A stretch of DNA of 20,537 bases from Rhizobiales bacterium UBA1912 (lineage in GTDB: Bacteria > Pseudomonadota > Alphaproteobacteria > Rhizobiales > Devosiaceae), in assembly GCA_002337455.1 (NCBI GenBank), contig DDGC01000024.1, positions 8,470 through 29,006 of the forward strand, written 5' to 3'. This document shows positions 1-6,434 of the stretch, in pieces. The translations under genes and the position numbers were made by a program. The notes under the pieces were generated by a model that was given only the letters and a program-made list of their open reading frames with translations, had not been told where the DNA came from and ran no database searches. Numbering within the stretch: position 1 is the first letter of the stretch; the number at the start of each line of letters is the position of its first letter.

Positions 1-14
1 GCACGGGTCTGCAT
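1..14 (-). CDS. Start of a gene running off the left edge (partial)
   Basis: On the minus strand an ATG at 14-12 is preceded by a clear ribosome binding site, AGGAG at 28-24, with nine bases between. Only four codons (Met-Gln-Thr-Arg) lie inside the window, so the product cannot be named. It follows the sigma/anti-sigma pair on the same strand after a gap of about 110 bases and could be a target or third member of that unit. In mycobacteria the SigK/RskA system controls secreted fasciclin-domain proteins, so an exported protein would fit, but that is inference only. Confidence 0.45.
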
Positions 15-125
15 GGTGTTCGTCTCCTAAAAGATCATCTGTTGTGACCTCCCCTTTTTGGGGAAGTTCGCGATCAGTTACGGAGCGTGCGAACAACAAG
101 TTTCAGCGTTGTCGAAAAAATTTCT

Positions 126-842
126 TCAGATGGCGGCAATCGGTCCCGCGGCCACGATCGGCCCCTGCGGATCCCCGGTTGGTGAACCGCCCTCGACTTC
201 CCGCGTAACGGCGAGCGTTATGCCTTGGGCCAGCTGGCCGCGCAGCGTTTCGTCGACTGAAATCGTCTGGGCTTCTGCCACATCGATCACGCCCATCGAG
301 ATCGGCGCATTGTCGCCCTCGATGAACCAGAGCTCGTAGTCATTGCCCGCGCCGGCCGGCGAGCCCGTACCACTCACCCGCAACGCACCGGCCCCGGCAT
401 CATAGCGGGCGATAAAGCTCACATCGCTATCGACGGTCTGCAAGGCCGCGACAAGCTGGGCGGTATCGAGCGGCGTTTCGACGGTGGGCTGGAAGAGATT
501 GAGCCCGACCGAGAGCACCGCGACGGCGGCGGCCGCTCCGGCCAGCGAGCGCCAGAGCAACAGCGAATTGTACCAGGGCGTCCGGGCGGGGGTTTCGGCG
601 AACAGCCTTTGCTCGATCTGGTTCAAAAGCCCCGCAGGTGGCGAGGTGGGCACATAATCTTCATTGAACGCGGAAAAGCGATGCTCCCACAACCGGGCCT
701 CGGCCGCAAAATCGGGGCGCGTTTCGATGGCGCGCGCAATCGCGGCGCGGCTCTGCGCGCTTGTCAGCCCGAGCACGTATTCAGCAACCACCACGCGGCG
801 CTCTTCGTCCCGGTTCAGATCGTTGTCGTCAAAATCGCTCAT
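126..842 (-). CDS. RskA-type anti-sigma factor, membrane protein
   Basis: Predicted 238-residue inner-membrane protein that would hold the neighbouring ECF sigma factor inactive until a signal arrives. The cytoplasmic N-terminal part (about 1-90) begins with a helix reading EYVLGL near residue 21, a typical anti-sigma signature. A single membrane segment lies at about 98-116. The outer part carries the anti-sigma-K RskA C-terminal motifs: YELWFIEG at 169-176 followed by P-I-S-M-G-V, and AVTREVEGGSPTG at 211-223. I see no HxxxCxxC zinc motif, so it is not a zinc-type anti-sigma factor. It starts 11 bases after the sigma gene and has no strong ribosome binding site of its own, suggesting translational coupling. 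The family call is firm; the signal is unknown. Confidence 0.88.
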   Translation of the reverse strand: MSDFDDNDLNRDEERRVVVAEYVLGLTSAQSRAAIARAIETRPDFAAEARLWEHRFSAFNEDYVPTSPPAGLLNQIEQRLFAETPARTPWYNSLLLWRSLAGAAAAVAVLSVGLNLFQPTVETPLDTAQLVAALQTVDSDVSFIARYDAGAGALRVSGTGSPAGAGNDYELWFIEGDNAPISMGVIDVAEAQTISVDETLRGQLAQGITLAVTREVEGGSPTGDPQGPIVAAGPIAAI

Positions 843-853
843 CGTTTTGTCTA

Positions 854-1396
854 TCAGGCTCCAAGACAGTCGCGCAGGGCGAGAAGCGACCGGCGCAGCC
901 AGGTGCGCACCGTATTGAGCGGCACACCCAGCCTGTCGGCCAGTTCATTGTAGCTTTCACCTTCGACATAGGCCCGGCGCACCGCTTCGGCACGTTCGGG
1001 CTTGAGTTGTTGCATGCACTCGTCGATCCGGTTGCCGTCGTCGGTGTTTATCGCCGACTGCTCGGGGCTCATCCCGGAATCTTCGAGATCGAACGCTTCA
1101 TCAATGTCGGTATGGCCTGGCCGTCGCGCGCGCACCCTGTCGATGGCGTTGTTGCGCGCGATGGTAATCAGCCACGTCATGGGGCTGGCAGCATCGGGAC
1201 GATAGCCCTCTGCGCGCTGCCAGACCTTGATGAAAACGTCCTGCAAGGCGTCCTCGGCTTCGCTTCTGTTGGAGAGTATACGCAGACTCACGCCGAAAAG
1301 TTTCGCGCTCGTGCGGGCATAGAGCGCGCGAAAAGCGTTGCGGTCGCGCAGCGCAATGCGCGCCAGAAGGTCGGCAATTTCAGCGGTGTCGGCCAC
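854..1396 (-). CDS. ECF-type RNA polymerase sigma factor
   Basis: A 180-residue sigma factor with only regions 2 and 4, the hallmark of the extracytoplasmic-function group. Region 2 spans about residues 19-90 and includes EAEDALQDVFIKVW at 46-59, the core-binding and -10 recognition area. Region 4 spans about 122-176, with a helix-turn-helix at about 148-171 (YNELADRLGVPLNTVRTWLR). The start is a GTG at 1396, chosen because AGGGAGGG at 1409-1402 sits about six bases upstream; no better ATG is available. It is followed by its RskA-like anti-sigma factor, forming a two-gene stress-response switch. The closest known arrangement is SigK/RskA, though I would not assign a gene symbol. An ECF-like promoter upstream (1432-1460) suggests it drives its own transcription. 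Confidence 0.92.
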   Translation of the reverse strand: MADTAEIADLLARIALRDRNAFRALYARTSAKLFGVSLRILSNRSEAEDALQDVFIKVWQRAEGYRPDAASPMTWLITIARNNAIDRVRARRPGHTDIDEAFDLEDSGMSPEQSAINTDDGNRIDECMQQLKPERAEAVRRAYVEGESYNELADRLGVPLNTVRTWLRRSLLALRDCLGA

Positions 1397-1431
1397 GGGC
1401 GCCCTCCCTATCGCATAGTAATTGCATTTTT

Positions 1432-1460
1432 CCTTACGAGTTCCATCAGTAATTGGATCA
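1432..1460 (-). promoter_or_regulatory. Putative ECF-sigma autoregulatory promoter
   Basis: On the minus strand, upstream of the sigma gene, TGATCC (1460-1455) is followed after 16 bases by CGTAAGG (1438-1432). This resembles alphaproteobacterial RpoE-type ECF promoters, which pair a TGATCC-like -35 with a CGTA/TAAGA-like -10. Transcription would begin near 1425, leaving a leader of about 28 bases containing the ribosome binding site. The motif match is read by eye and has not been tested. Confidence 0.45.
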
Positions 1461-1500
1461 CGTGCCCGTCATCGAGGACTATTCATGGGGCGCGGGTTCG

Positions 1501-1526
1501 GGTTAGAGAGGTTTTCAAGACTAACC
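1501..1526 (+). repeat. Short inverted repeat in the argB leader
   Basis: GGTTAG at 1501-1506 is mirrored by CTAACC at 1521-1526 with a 14-base loop, ending one base before the likely GGAG ribosome binding site of argB (1527-1530). It could be a leader hairpin or an operator half-site pair; a six-base stem can also arise by chance. Confidence 0.3.
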
Positions 1527-1542
1527 GGAGTTGCCCCGCCCC

Positions 1543-2433
1543 ATGGCCGACGGACTTGAAAACGCCTACGACGCCGAAGTGCTGTCCAAGGCCCTGCCTT
1601 TCATGCAGCGCTACGAGAACAAGACCGTGGTCATCAAATATGGCGGTCATGCCATGGGCGATCCGGAGCTGGGCAAGGCGTTCGCGCGCGATGTGGCCCT
1701 GCTCAAGCAATCGGGCGTCAACCCGATCGTGGTTCACGGCGGCGGCCCGCAGATCGGCGACATGCTCAAAAAGCTCGGAATCGAGTCCAAGTTCGAGGGC
1801 GGCTTGCGGGTGACCGACAAGCGCACCGTCGAGATCGTGGAAATGGTTCTGGCCGGCTCGATCAACAAAGAGATCGTGGCGATGATAAACGCCGAGGGCG
1901 AATGGGCCATCGGTCTGTGCGGCAAGGACGGCAACATGGTGTTTGCCGAAAAGGCCAACAAGAAATATGTCGACCCGACCTCCAATATCGAGCGCGTTCT
2001 TGACCTCGGCTATGTGGGCGAACCCGTCGAGATCGACCGCACGCTGCTCGACCTTCTGGCCCGCTCGGAAATGATCCCGGTCATTGCGCCGGTCGCTCCT
2101 GGCCGGGACGGCAACACCTACAATATCAACGCCGATACCTTTGCCGGCGCCATCGCCGGGGCGGTGTTTGCCAAGCGGCTGCTGTTTTTGACCGACGTTC
2201 CGGGCGTGCTCGACAAGGACGGCAACCTCATCCCCGAGCTTTCGGTGCGCCAGGCCCAGCAATTGATCGCCGACGGCACGATTTCAGGTGGCATGATCCC
2301 CAAGGTCGAAACCTGCATCGAAGCGCTCGACCGGGGCGTTGAAGGCGTGGTCATCGTCAATGGCAAGACAGCCCACTCGGTGTTGCTCGAGCTGTTCACC
2401 GAACACGGTGCGGGAACGCTCATGGTGCGCTGA
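1543..2433 (+). CDS. argB: Acetylglutamate kinase
   Basis: Phosphorylates N-acetyl-L-glutamate with ATP, the second step of arginine synthesis, in the cytoplasm. The 296-residue protein has the amino-acid-kinase fold: glycine-rich phosphate loop VIKYGGHAMG near residue 30, substrate loop HGGGPQIG at 65-72, then GLCGKDGNM, the NINADTFAGAIAGA nucleotide/substrate segment, LTDVPGVL and GGMIPKVE towards the end. Length and an N-terminal helix ahead of the kinase core match the hexameric, arginine-inhibited type, so feedback inhibition is likely (inference). I chose ATG at 1543; a TTG at 1531 is in frame but abuts the GGAG at 1527-1530, leaving no room for it to act as a ribosome binding site. The DUF4160 remnant starts four bases after its stop, so the genes are probably co-transcribed. 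Confidence 0.97.
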   Translation: MADGLENAYDAEVLSKALPFMQRYENKTVVIKYGGHAMGDPELGKAFARDVALLKQSGVNPIVVHGGGPQIGDMLKKLGIESKFEGGLRVTDKRTVEIVEMVLAGSINKEIVAMINAEGEWAIGLCGKDGNMVFAEKANKKYVDPTSNIERVLDLGYVGEPVEIDRTLLDLLARSEMIPVIAPVAPGRDGNTYNINADTFAGAIAGAVFAKRLLFLTDVPGVLDKDGNLIPELSVRQAQQLIADGTISGGMIPKVETCIEALDRGVEGVVIVNGKTAHSVLLELFTEHGAGTLMVR

Positions 2434-2437
2434 GACC

Positions 2438-2688
2438 ATGCCGGTCATCCTTCGCCATAAGGGGTACAGGTTTTTCTTTTACTCCAACGAGGGCAACCCT
2501 CGTGAACCGGTTCACGTCCATGTCAGCCGGGACGGCATCGATGCCAGTTCTGGCTTTGGCCCGAGGTGAGCATCGCCTATAATGACGGCTTTAATGCCAA
2601 GAGCCTGCGAGAACTTCTGATTGTCGTGGAAAATCGCAGGAACGAAATTGAAAGGGTCTGGAATGAGCATTTCGGTTCGGCCCGTTGA
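2438..2688 (+). pseudogene. DUF4160 protein gene with a one-base frameshift
   Basis: The opening reading frame gives MPVILRHKGYRFFFYSNEG followed by EPVHVHVSRDG, a clear DUF4160 start (the YRFFFYSNEG...HVHV pattern). It then breaks: the frame stops at 2567-2569 after 43 residues. If one base, most simply an A in the codon at 2546-2547, were restored, the protein would continue KFWLWPEVSIAYNDGFNAKS and on through a typical DUF4160 end (ERVWNEHFGSAR) to a stop at 2686-2688, about 83 residues, the normal family length. The gene lies four bases after argB and its restored end overlaps the DUF2442 gene by 26 bases. The function of the family is not established; DUF4160 and DUF2442 genes often occur side by side and have been suspected to act as a toxin-antitoxin-like pair. 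The break could be a real mutation or a sequencing error. Confidence 0.85.
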
Positions 2689-2923
2689 GGCCCATTGCGA
2701 CGAAGATGCACTTTGGGTCGCTTTGTCGGACGGTCGTACGATCGGTGCGCCCCTTGCATGGTTTCCCCGACTGCTCAATGCAACTCCCGAGCAGAGGGCG
2801 CGCGTTGAATTGACGTCGCGGGGCCTTCATTGGGAAGAGCTTGACGAAGATATCGGCATCGCCGGATTGCTGGCCGGGCGTGGCGACCAATCGCGGCCGC
2901 CCAAAAAGGGCGAAGCGGCCTGA
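2663..2923 (+). CDS. DUF2442 domain protein
   Basis: An intact 86-residue small protein. The family pattern is plain: an N-terminal strand region (MSISVRPVEAHCDEDALWV), then LSDGRTIGAPLAWFPRLLNA around residues 22-41, ATPEQRA, and the ending GLHWEELDEDIGIAGLLAG, matching the usual DGRxIxxPLxWFPRLxxA...WxxxDEDxxxxGLL layout. The start at ATG 2663 is supported by AAAGGG a few bases upstream and by the family's usual length; a longer frame from 2621 adds residues unlike the family. It overlaps the end of the restored DUF4160 frame, as expected for a co-translated pair. The biochemical role is not known to me; partner of DUF4160 in a possible toxin-antitoxin-like module is inference. With its partner broken, it may be an orphan. 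Confidence 0.85.
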   Translation: MSISVRPVEAHCDEDALWVALSDGRTIGAPLAWFPRLLNATPEQRARVELTSRGLHWEELDEDIGIAGLLAGRGDQSRPPKKGEAA

Positions 2924-2981
2924 CGATCACACCTTCGTTTATGGTCATTTCCCATTCATCGATTTGGGGCATAATGGGGTC

Positions 2982-3698
2982 ATGAACCACATGAACCCGC
3001 CTGCCGTACCCGCCCGCCTCGATTTCGACCACATCACCGACTGGGTGTTCGACCTCGACAACACGCTTTATCCGCGTGAGTGCAATCTGTTCGCCCAGAT
3101 CGATACGGCCATCACAGGTTATGTGATGAAGGTCGCCCAGCTCGATTTCGAAGCGGCGCGCGACCTTCAGAAGGCCTATTACCGCGATCATGGCACGACA
3201 CTGAACGGGCTGATGAAGTCCCATGCTGTCGACCCCGAGGACTATCTCGAAATGGTCCACGCCATCGACTATTCCCCTGTCGAGGCACACCCCGAACTGG
3301 TCGCGGCCATTGCCGAGCTTCCCGGGCGCAAGTTCATCTTCACAAATGCCAGCGCCGGGCACGCCGAGGCCGTATTGTCGCGCCTCGGGGCATCGGCCCT
3401 GTTTGAAGGCATTTTCGACATCAAGGCCGCCAAGTACCAGCCCAAGCCGCTTGAGGCCGCCTATACCGATTTCCTTGCCGCGCACGGGATCGGCGCGAAA
3501 CAGGCCATCATGTTCGACGATCTGGAAAAGAACCTGCGGGTTCCCCACGCCATCGGCATGTCCACAGTGCAGGTTGTCGCCGGTTCGGGGTTCGAACACG
3601 ACCAGTGCGACGCCTGGGAGCTTGGCCGGGGCGAAGACATGGACCACGTCCACCACGTCACCGATGACATCGTGGCATTCCTCGCACGCTGCCGCTGA
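2982..3698 (+). CDS. HAD-family pyrimidine 5'-nucleotidase
   Basis: A 238-residue haloacid dehalogenase superfamily hydrolase expected to dephosphorylate pyrimidine nucleoside monophosphates in the cytoplasm. HAD motif I is FDLDNTLYP at 23-31 with nucleophile Asp24 and acid/base Asp26; motif II is FTNAS at 121-125; motif III lysine lies in YQPKP at about 155; motif IV is FDDLEKN at 178-184. A helical cap fills the stretch between motifs I and II. This subgroup (SDT1/PPN-like) is regularly found beside argB in Hyphomicrobiales. The start is uncertain: ATG 2982 has GGGG only three bases before it, and ATG 2991 in the same frame has better spacing to that sequence. Substrate is assigned from the family, not seen in the sequence. 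Confidence 0.85.
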   Translation: MNHMNPPAVPARLDFDHITDWVFDLDNTLYPRECNLFAQIDTAITGYVMKVAQLDFEAARDLQKAYYRDHGTTLNGLMKSHAVDPEDYLEMVHAIDYSPVEAHPELVAAIAELPGRKFIFTNASAGHAEAVLSRLGASALFEGIFDIKAAKYQPKPLEAAYTDFLAAHGIGAKQAIMFDDLEKNLRVPHAIGMSTVQVVAGSGFEHDQCDAWELGRGEDMDHVHHVTDDIVAFLARCR

Positions 3699-3796
3699 CG
3701 CTTTTTTGCCCGATTGGCGTGATCGAACAGTCATCTCAATGCGTTACCGTGCGTGCTGGCCGTACGCGGCGGCAATGGTATAAGTTTGTTGTGGAG

Positions 3797-3812
3797 CGGC
3801 GAAAAGACGCCG
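3797..3812 (+). promoter_or_regulatory. Leader hairpin before the exported acidic protein
   Basis: CGGCG (3797-3801) and CGCCG (3808-3812) flank a six-base A-rich loop just before the ribosome binding site (GGGGA around 3819-3823) of the gene at 3829. A TATAAG at 3779-3784 could be a -10 element, but I see no good -35. There is no U tract after the hairpin, so it is not a terminator. It may stabilise the mRNA or be chance. Confidence 0.25.
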
Positions 3813-3828
3813 AAAAACGGGGACCGTC

Positions 3829-5055
3829 ATGAAAAAAATAACTCGCCTTTCAATTACCGCCGCCATCCTGATGGCTGGAACCAGCCAGGCCGCCCTGGCG
3901 CTCGAAGCCACCGATTTCGCCGATCGCCTTGTTGAAACCAGCAAGCTGATGGGCCTTGCCTTCACCTATGGCTCGGCCACAGCCGAAGGCGACACGGTTA
4001 CGCTTTCCGATTTCACCATTTCCATCCCGGGTGAGGACGATGTCGACGTCCCCGGCGATGTGATCTTTACAGGCGTTGTGGAAACGGCCGAAGGCGGCTT
4101 CAGTGTCGAACGCGCCGCCATCGAAGACGTCGAGTACACCGACGAGGATGAGGGCATCACGCTCAACTTCGTGGACATCGCGGCAGAGGGCCTCGAGCTG
4201 CCTGCGGTGGTCAGCATCGATACGATGCTGGAAATCGGCTTTAATCTCTATGATCGCGTATCGGCCGGTCCCCTGACTGTTTCGGATGCCGATGGCACCG
4301 AGCTTTTTGCCATCGACCTGATGGAAATGACCGTCGAGGACGCCGACGCCGACGGTGGGCTCACCTCGGCCTACCAGGTCACCGGCATTCGCGCCGACCT
4401 GAGCTCGATTGACGAGCCCGAGGCCCAGGAAATCTTTGAAGCCTTTGGTCTCGACCAGTTCAACGCGTCGATGTCAGGTTCGGGAACCTGGTGGCCCCAG
4501 ACCGGCGAAGGCACTGTCGAAGATGTTTCCTTTGTGGTCGACGAGCTCGGTTCGATTTCCATGGACTTCGCCGTCGAGGGCTATACCGAGACGCTTTATA
4601 CAGAGCTCATGAAGCTCAACCTCAAGATGGCCGAAATGGCCGAAGCCGACATGGAAATGGACGACGATCAGATGATGGCGATGTCCGAAGCCATGCTCGA
4701 GCCCCTGGCCGACATCAAACTTGTCAACGGCGCTGTTCGCTATGACGACAATTCGCTGTTCATGAAGGTTCTCGATTTCATCGGTGCCGAACAGGGCGTC
4801 GATGGCGAAACCTTCAAGGCCGGTCTGCAGTTCATGGTGCCCATGGCGCTGGCCGAAGTTGAAAACACCGCCTTCAAGACCATGGTCACGAGCGCGGTCA
4901 ACACCTTCATTGCCGACCCGCAGAACTTCACCATCTCGGTCGAGCCCGAAGAGCCCATCGCCTTTTCCGAGTTCGAGGGCATGGAAGCCGAAGTGGAAGC
5001 CGACCCGTTCGTTCTGGTCGACCTTTTGAACGTGCAGATCACCGCCAACCAGTAA
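3829..5055 (+). CDS. Unrecognised exported acidic protein with Met-rich segment
   Basis: A 408-residue protein I cannot assign to a named family. It has a classic signal peptide: basic start MKKITR, hydrophobic core, and a likely cleavage after AALA at about residue 24, so the mature protein should be periplasmic or surface-associated. The mature part is strongly acidic (many Asp/Glu, few Lys/Arg) and, by alternating polar/hydrophobic pattern, mostly beta-strand up to about residue 250. Residues 261-289 then carry nine methionines in an acidic, helix-like stretch (ELMKLNLKMAEMAEADMEM and on). The C-terminal part, about 297-408, looks like a second strand/helix unit. ATG 3829 is supported by GGGGA upstream. 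It stands alone, ending at a strong terminator. A loose resemblance to large periplasmic proteins of unknown function (YdgA/DUF945 or DUF2125 style) is possible but unproven. Confidence 0.8.
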   Translation: MKKITRLSITAAILMAGTSQAALALEATDFADRLVETSKLMGLAFTYGSATAEGDTVTLSDFTISIPGEDDVDVPGDVIFTGVVETAEGGFSVERAAIEDVEYTDEDEGITLNFVDIAAEGLELPAVVSIDTMLEIGFNLYDRVSAGPLTVSDADGTELFAIDLMEMTVEDADADGGLTSAYQVTGIRADLSSIDEPEAQEIFEAFGLDQFNASMSGSGTWWPQTGEGTVEDVSFVVDELGSISMDFAVEGYTETLYTELMKLNLKMAEMAEADMEMDDDQMMAMSEAMLEPLADIKLVNGAVRYDDNSLFMKVLDFIGAEQGVDGETFKAGLQFMVPMALAEVENTAFKTMVTSAVNTFIADPQNFTISVEPEEPIAFSEFEGMEAEVEADPFVLVDLLNVQITANQ

Positions 5056-5076
5056 GCGATCACGCGATCGGAAAAG

Positions 5077-5105
5077 AGCCCGCCGGAAAACGGCGGGCTT
5101 TTTTT
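5077..5105 (+). terminator. Strong intrinsic terminator, probably bidirectional
   Basis: AGCCCGCCG (5077-5085) and CGGCGGGCT (5091-5099) form a perfect nine-base stem with loop GAAAA, followed by a T run to 5105. It lies 21 bases after the stop of the exported protein gene. Read on the minus strand the same stem is followed by TTTTC (5075-5071) and sits just past the stop of the LOG-family gene (5107), so it can end both converging transcripts. Confidence 0.9.
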
Positions 5106-5106
5106 G

Positions 5107-5958
5107 TCAGGCAGGGTGCTCGATCTTGGGCAGATTGTAGGTATGGCGCACGATCTCCCAGGCTTCATCGGCGGTATCGACAAAACTGAAGAGTTTGAAA
5201 TCGTCGGGTGAAATCGTGCCTTCTTCGGCGAGCGCCTCGAGGTTGAGAACGCGGTTCCAGAATTTCTTGCCGAACAGCAGCAGCGGAATACGATCCATGC
5301 GTCCGGTCTGGATCAGGGTCAGGGCCTCGAAAAATTCGTCCATCGTTCCGAAGCCGCCGGGGAAGATGGCGACGACCTTGGCGCGCATCAGGAAGTGGAT
5401 CTTGCGCGTCGCGAAATAATGAAAGTTGAAGGCGAATTGCGGCGTCACATAGATGTTGGGTGCCTGTTCGTGCGGCAAAACGATGTTGTAGCCGATCGAG
5501 GGCGCCCCCACATCGGCTGCCCCCCGATTGCCCGCTTCCATCACGCCCGGCCCACCGCCTGTCGCCACCACGTACTCGGTGTAATCGGTGGCCTTTGAGG
5601 TCAGCGAAGCCAGTTGAGCAAAGCGCCGCGCCTCCTCGTAATAGACCGAATTGGCCTCGAGGTTCTTTTTGGCTTCGTCGGTCTTTGCCGCCCATGCCGG
5701 CTTGCCGGGCTCGGGGATGCGGGCGCCGCCGAACAGGACCACCGTCGAATTGACGTTGGCCTCGCGCAGTCGGGATTCGATCTTGAGATATTCGAGCTGA
5801 AAGCGGACCCCGCGCAGATCCTCGCTGGTCATGAACTCTTCGTCAGCGAAGGCCAGCCTGTAAGCCGCCGACTGGGTCTGCGGCGTTTGCGGCGAATGGC
5901 GTACGGCTTCCATGTCCTCCTTGGACGAACGCAGCGAGGAATGGCGTTTGCGGCCCAT
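5107..5958 (-). CDS. LOG/TIGR00730-family nucleotide hydrolase
   Basis: A 283-residue Rossmann-fold protein of the LOG family, once mislabelled lysine decarboxylase. Members cleave nucleoside 5'-monophosphates to a base and ribose 5-phosphate; plant and some bacterial members make active cytokinins this way. The two family motifs are present: GGGPGVMEAGNRGA at 134-147 and PGGFGTMDEFFE at 200-211, the latter holding the catalytic glutamate region. An extra N-terminal stretch of roughly 60 residues, basic and Ser/Gln-rich at first, makes it longer than plant LOG proteins; such extended forms are common in Alphaproteobacteria. The ATG at 5958 has AGGAG seven bases upstream, which fixes the start. 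Whether the natural substrate is a cytokinin precursor or a normal nucleotide cannot be read from the sequence. Confidence 0.88.
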   Translation of the reverse strand: MGRKRHSSLRSSKEDMEAVRHSPQTPQTQSAAYRLAFADEEFMTSEDLRGVRFQLEYLKIESRLREANVNSTVVLFGGARIPEPGKPAWAAKTDEAKKNLEANSVYYEEARRFAQLASLTSKATDYTEYVVATGGGPGVMEAGNRGAADVGAPSIGYNIVLPHEQAPNIYVTPQFAFNFHYFATRKIHFLMRAKVVAIFPGGFGTMDEFFEALTLIQTGRMDRIPLLLFGKKFWNRVLNLEALAEEGTISPDDFKLFSFVDTADEAWEIVRHTYNLPKIEHPA

Positions 5959-6198
5959 CTTCAGGCTCCTTTTGGTCTTTCGATTCTTGACTATGTCAGT
6001 CTGGTGTTAAGGATGGGTGGCGGTTTTTCCAAGACCTATGACGCCGATGTGCGCGGCCGAGCGTATTCTCTCTGGAGCGGACTTTAACCTCCAACGCCAT
6101 AAACTTATCCCCGCTTCCTGCACCTCGCCCATACTTGCGCTCACGAACCCGGTTGATGGACGAAAGCGCGACGAACGTTTGGCGGGTTTGGCTCAGGT

Positions 6199-6220
6199 CC
6201 GGCGGGAGTCGTCCTGCCGG
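6199..6220. repeat. Nine-base-stem hairpin in intergenic region
   Basis: CCGGCGGGA (6199-6207), loop GTCG, and TCCTGCCGG (6212-6220) form a GC-rich stem with one G-U type pair. There is no T run on either side, so it is unlikely to be a terminator. It may be part of a structured RNA. Confidence 0.6.
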
Positions 6221-6325
6221 AGGCGAGCGTTCCACTTCAGCGAGGCTGGACTCAGCTCGGCCCGCAACACCGACAGGGACGAACGTGTCCTTGAGCGAGG
6301 GAACGTACAGCCCAAAATCCCGAGC

Positions 6326-6388
6326 GCATGGGGCGATGGACGCTTCATATAAACAAAAAAACAGTGCGGAGCGTTCATCGCCCCATGC
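6326..6388. repeat. 19-base near-perfect inverted repeat with A-rich centre
   Basis: The left arm GCATGGGGCGATGGACGCT (6326-6344) is mirrored by AGCGTTCATCGCCCCATGC (6370-6388), 18 of 19 positions matching and the odd one allowing a G-U pair. The 25-base centre contains seven consecutive A residues (T on the minus strand). It begins 47 bases beyond the DUF2267 stop on the minus strand. A T run follows neither arm directly, so it is not an ordinary terminator, though the T7 within the loop could let one arm act in a smaller alternative fold on the minus strand. It could be a cruciform, an RNA-processing hairpin or a relic of a small mobile element. Confidence 0.85.
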
Positions 6389-6434
6389 CGTTCATCTCAT
6401 CAGAAGCCGGAGCCATTGGCCGCCGGCCGCAATT

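Larger units (their letters stand above)
5959..6434. other. Gene-free 476-base stretch with several hairpins
   Basis: No reading frame here looks like a real protein. On the minus strand it lies between the DUF2267 stop and the LOG-family start. It holds the ribosome binding site of the LOG gene (5970-5966), a nine-base hairpin at 6199-6220 (CCGGCGGGA / TCCTGCCGG, loop GTCG), further short stems around 6238-6300, and the 19-base inverted repeat at 6326-6388. I looked for signatures of RNase P RNA and tmRNA and did not find them, nor anything I recognise as 6S RNA. An uncharacterised small RNA or a long structured leader is possible. Confidence 0.5.

Noticed and set aside
50..68. CCCC-TTTTT-GGGG hairpin near the left edge as a terminator
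   Set aside because: The T run is in the loop, not after the stem, and it lies upstream of the edge gene's ribosome binding site. At most a leader hairpin.
2438..2688. Programmed ribosomal frameshift in DUF4160
   Set aside because: The sequence at the break is not a homopolymer or a heptameric slippery site, and I saw no strong downstream structure. A plain one-base loss or sequencing error is simpler.
5996..6235. 79-codon minus-strand frame in the 476-base gap
   Set aside because: Arg-rich, no ribosome binding site, no recognisable pattern. Kept only as part of the description of the gap.
5959..6434. tmRNA, RNase P RNA or 6S RNA in the large gap
   Set aside because: No tag-peptide coding sequence, no GAGGAAAGTC-type core of RNase P RNA, and no single long rod typical of 6S RNA could be found on either strand.
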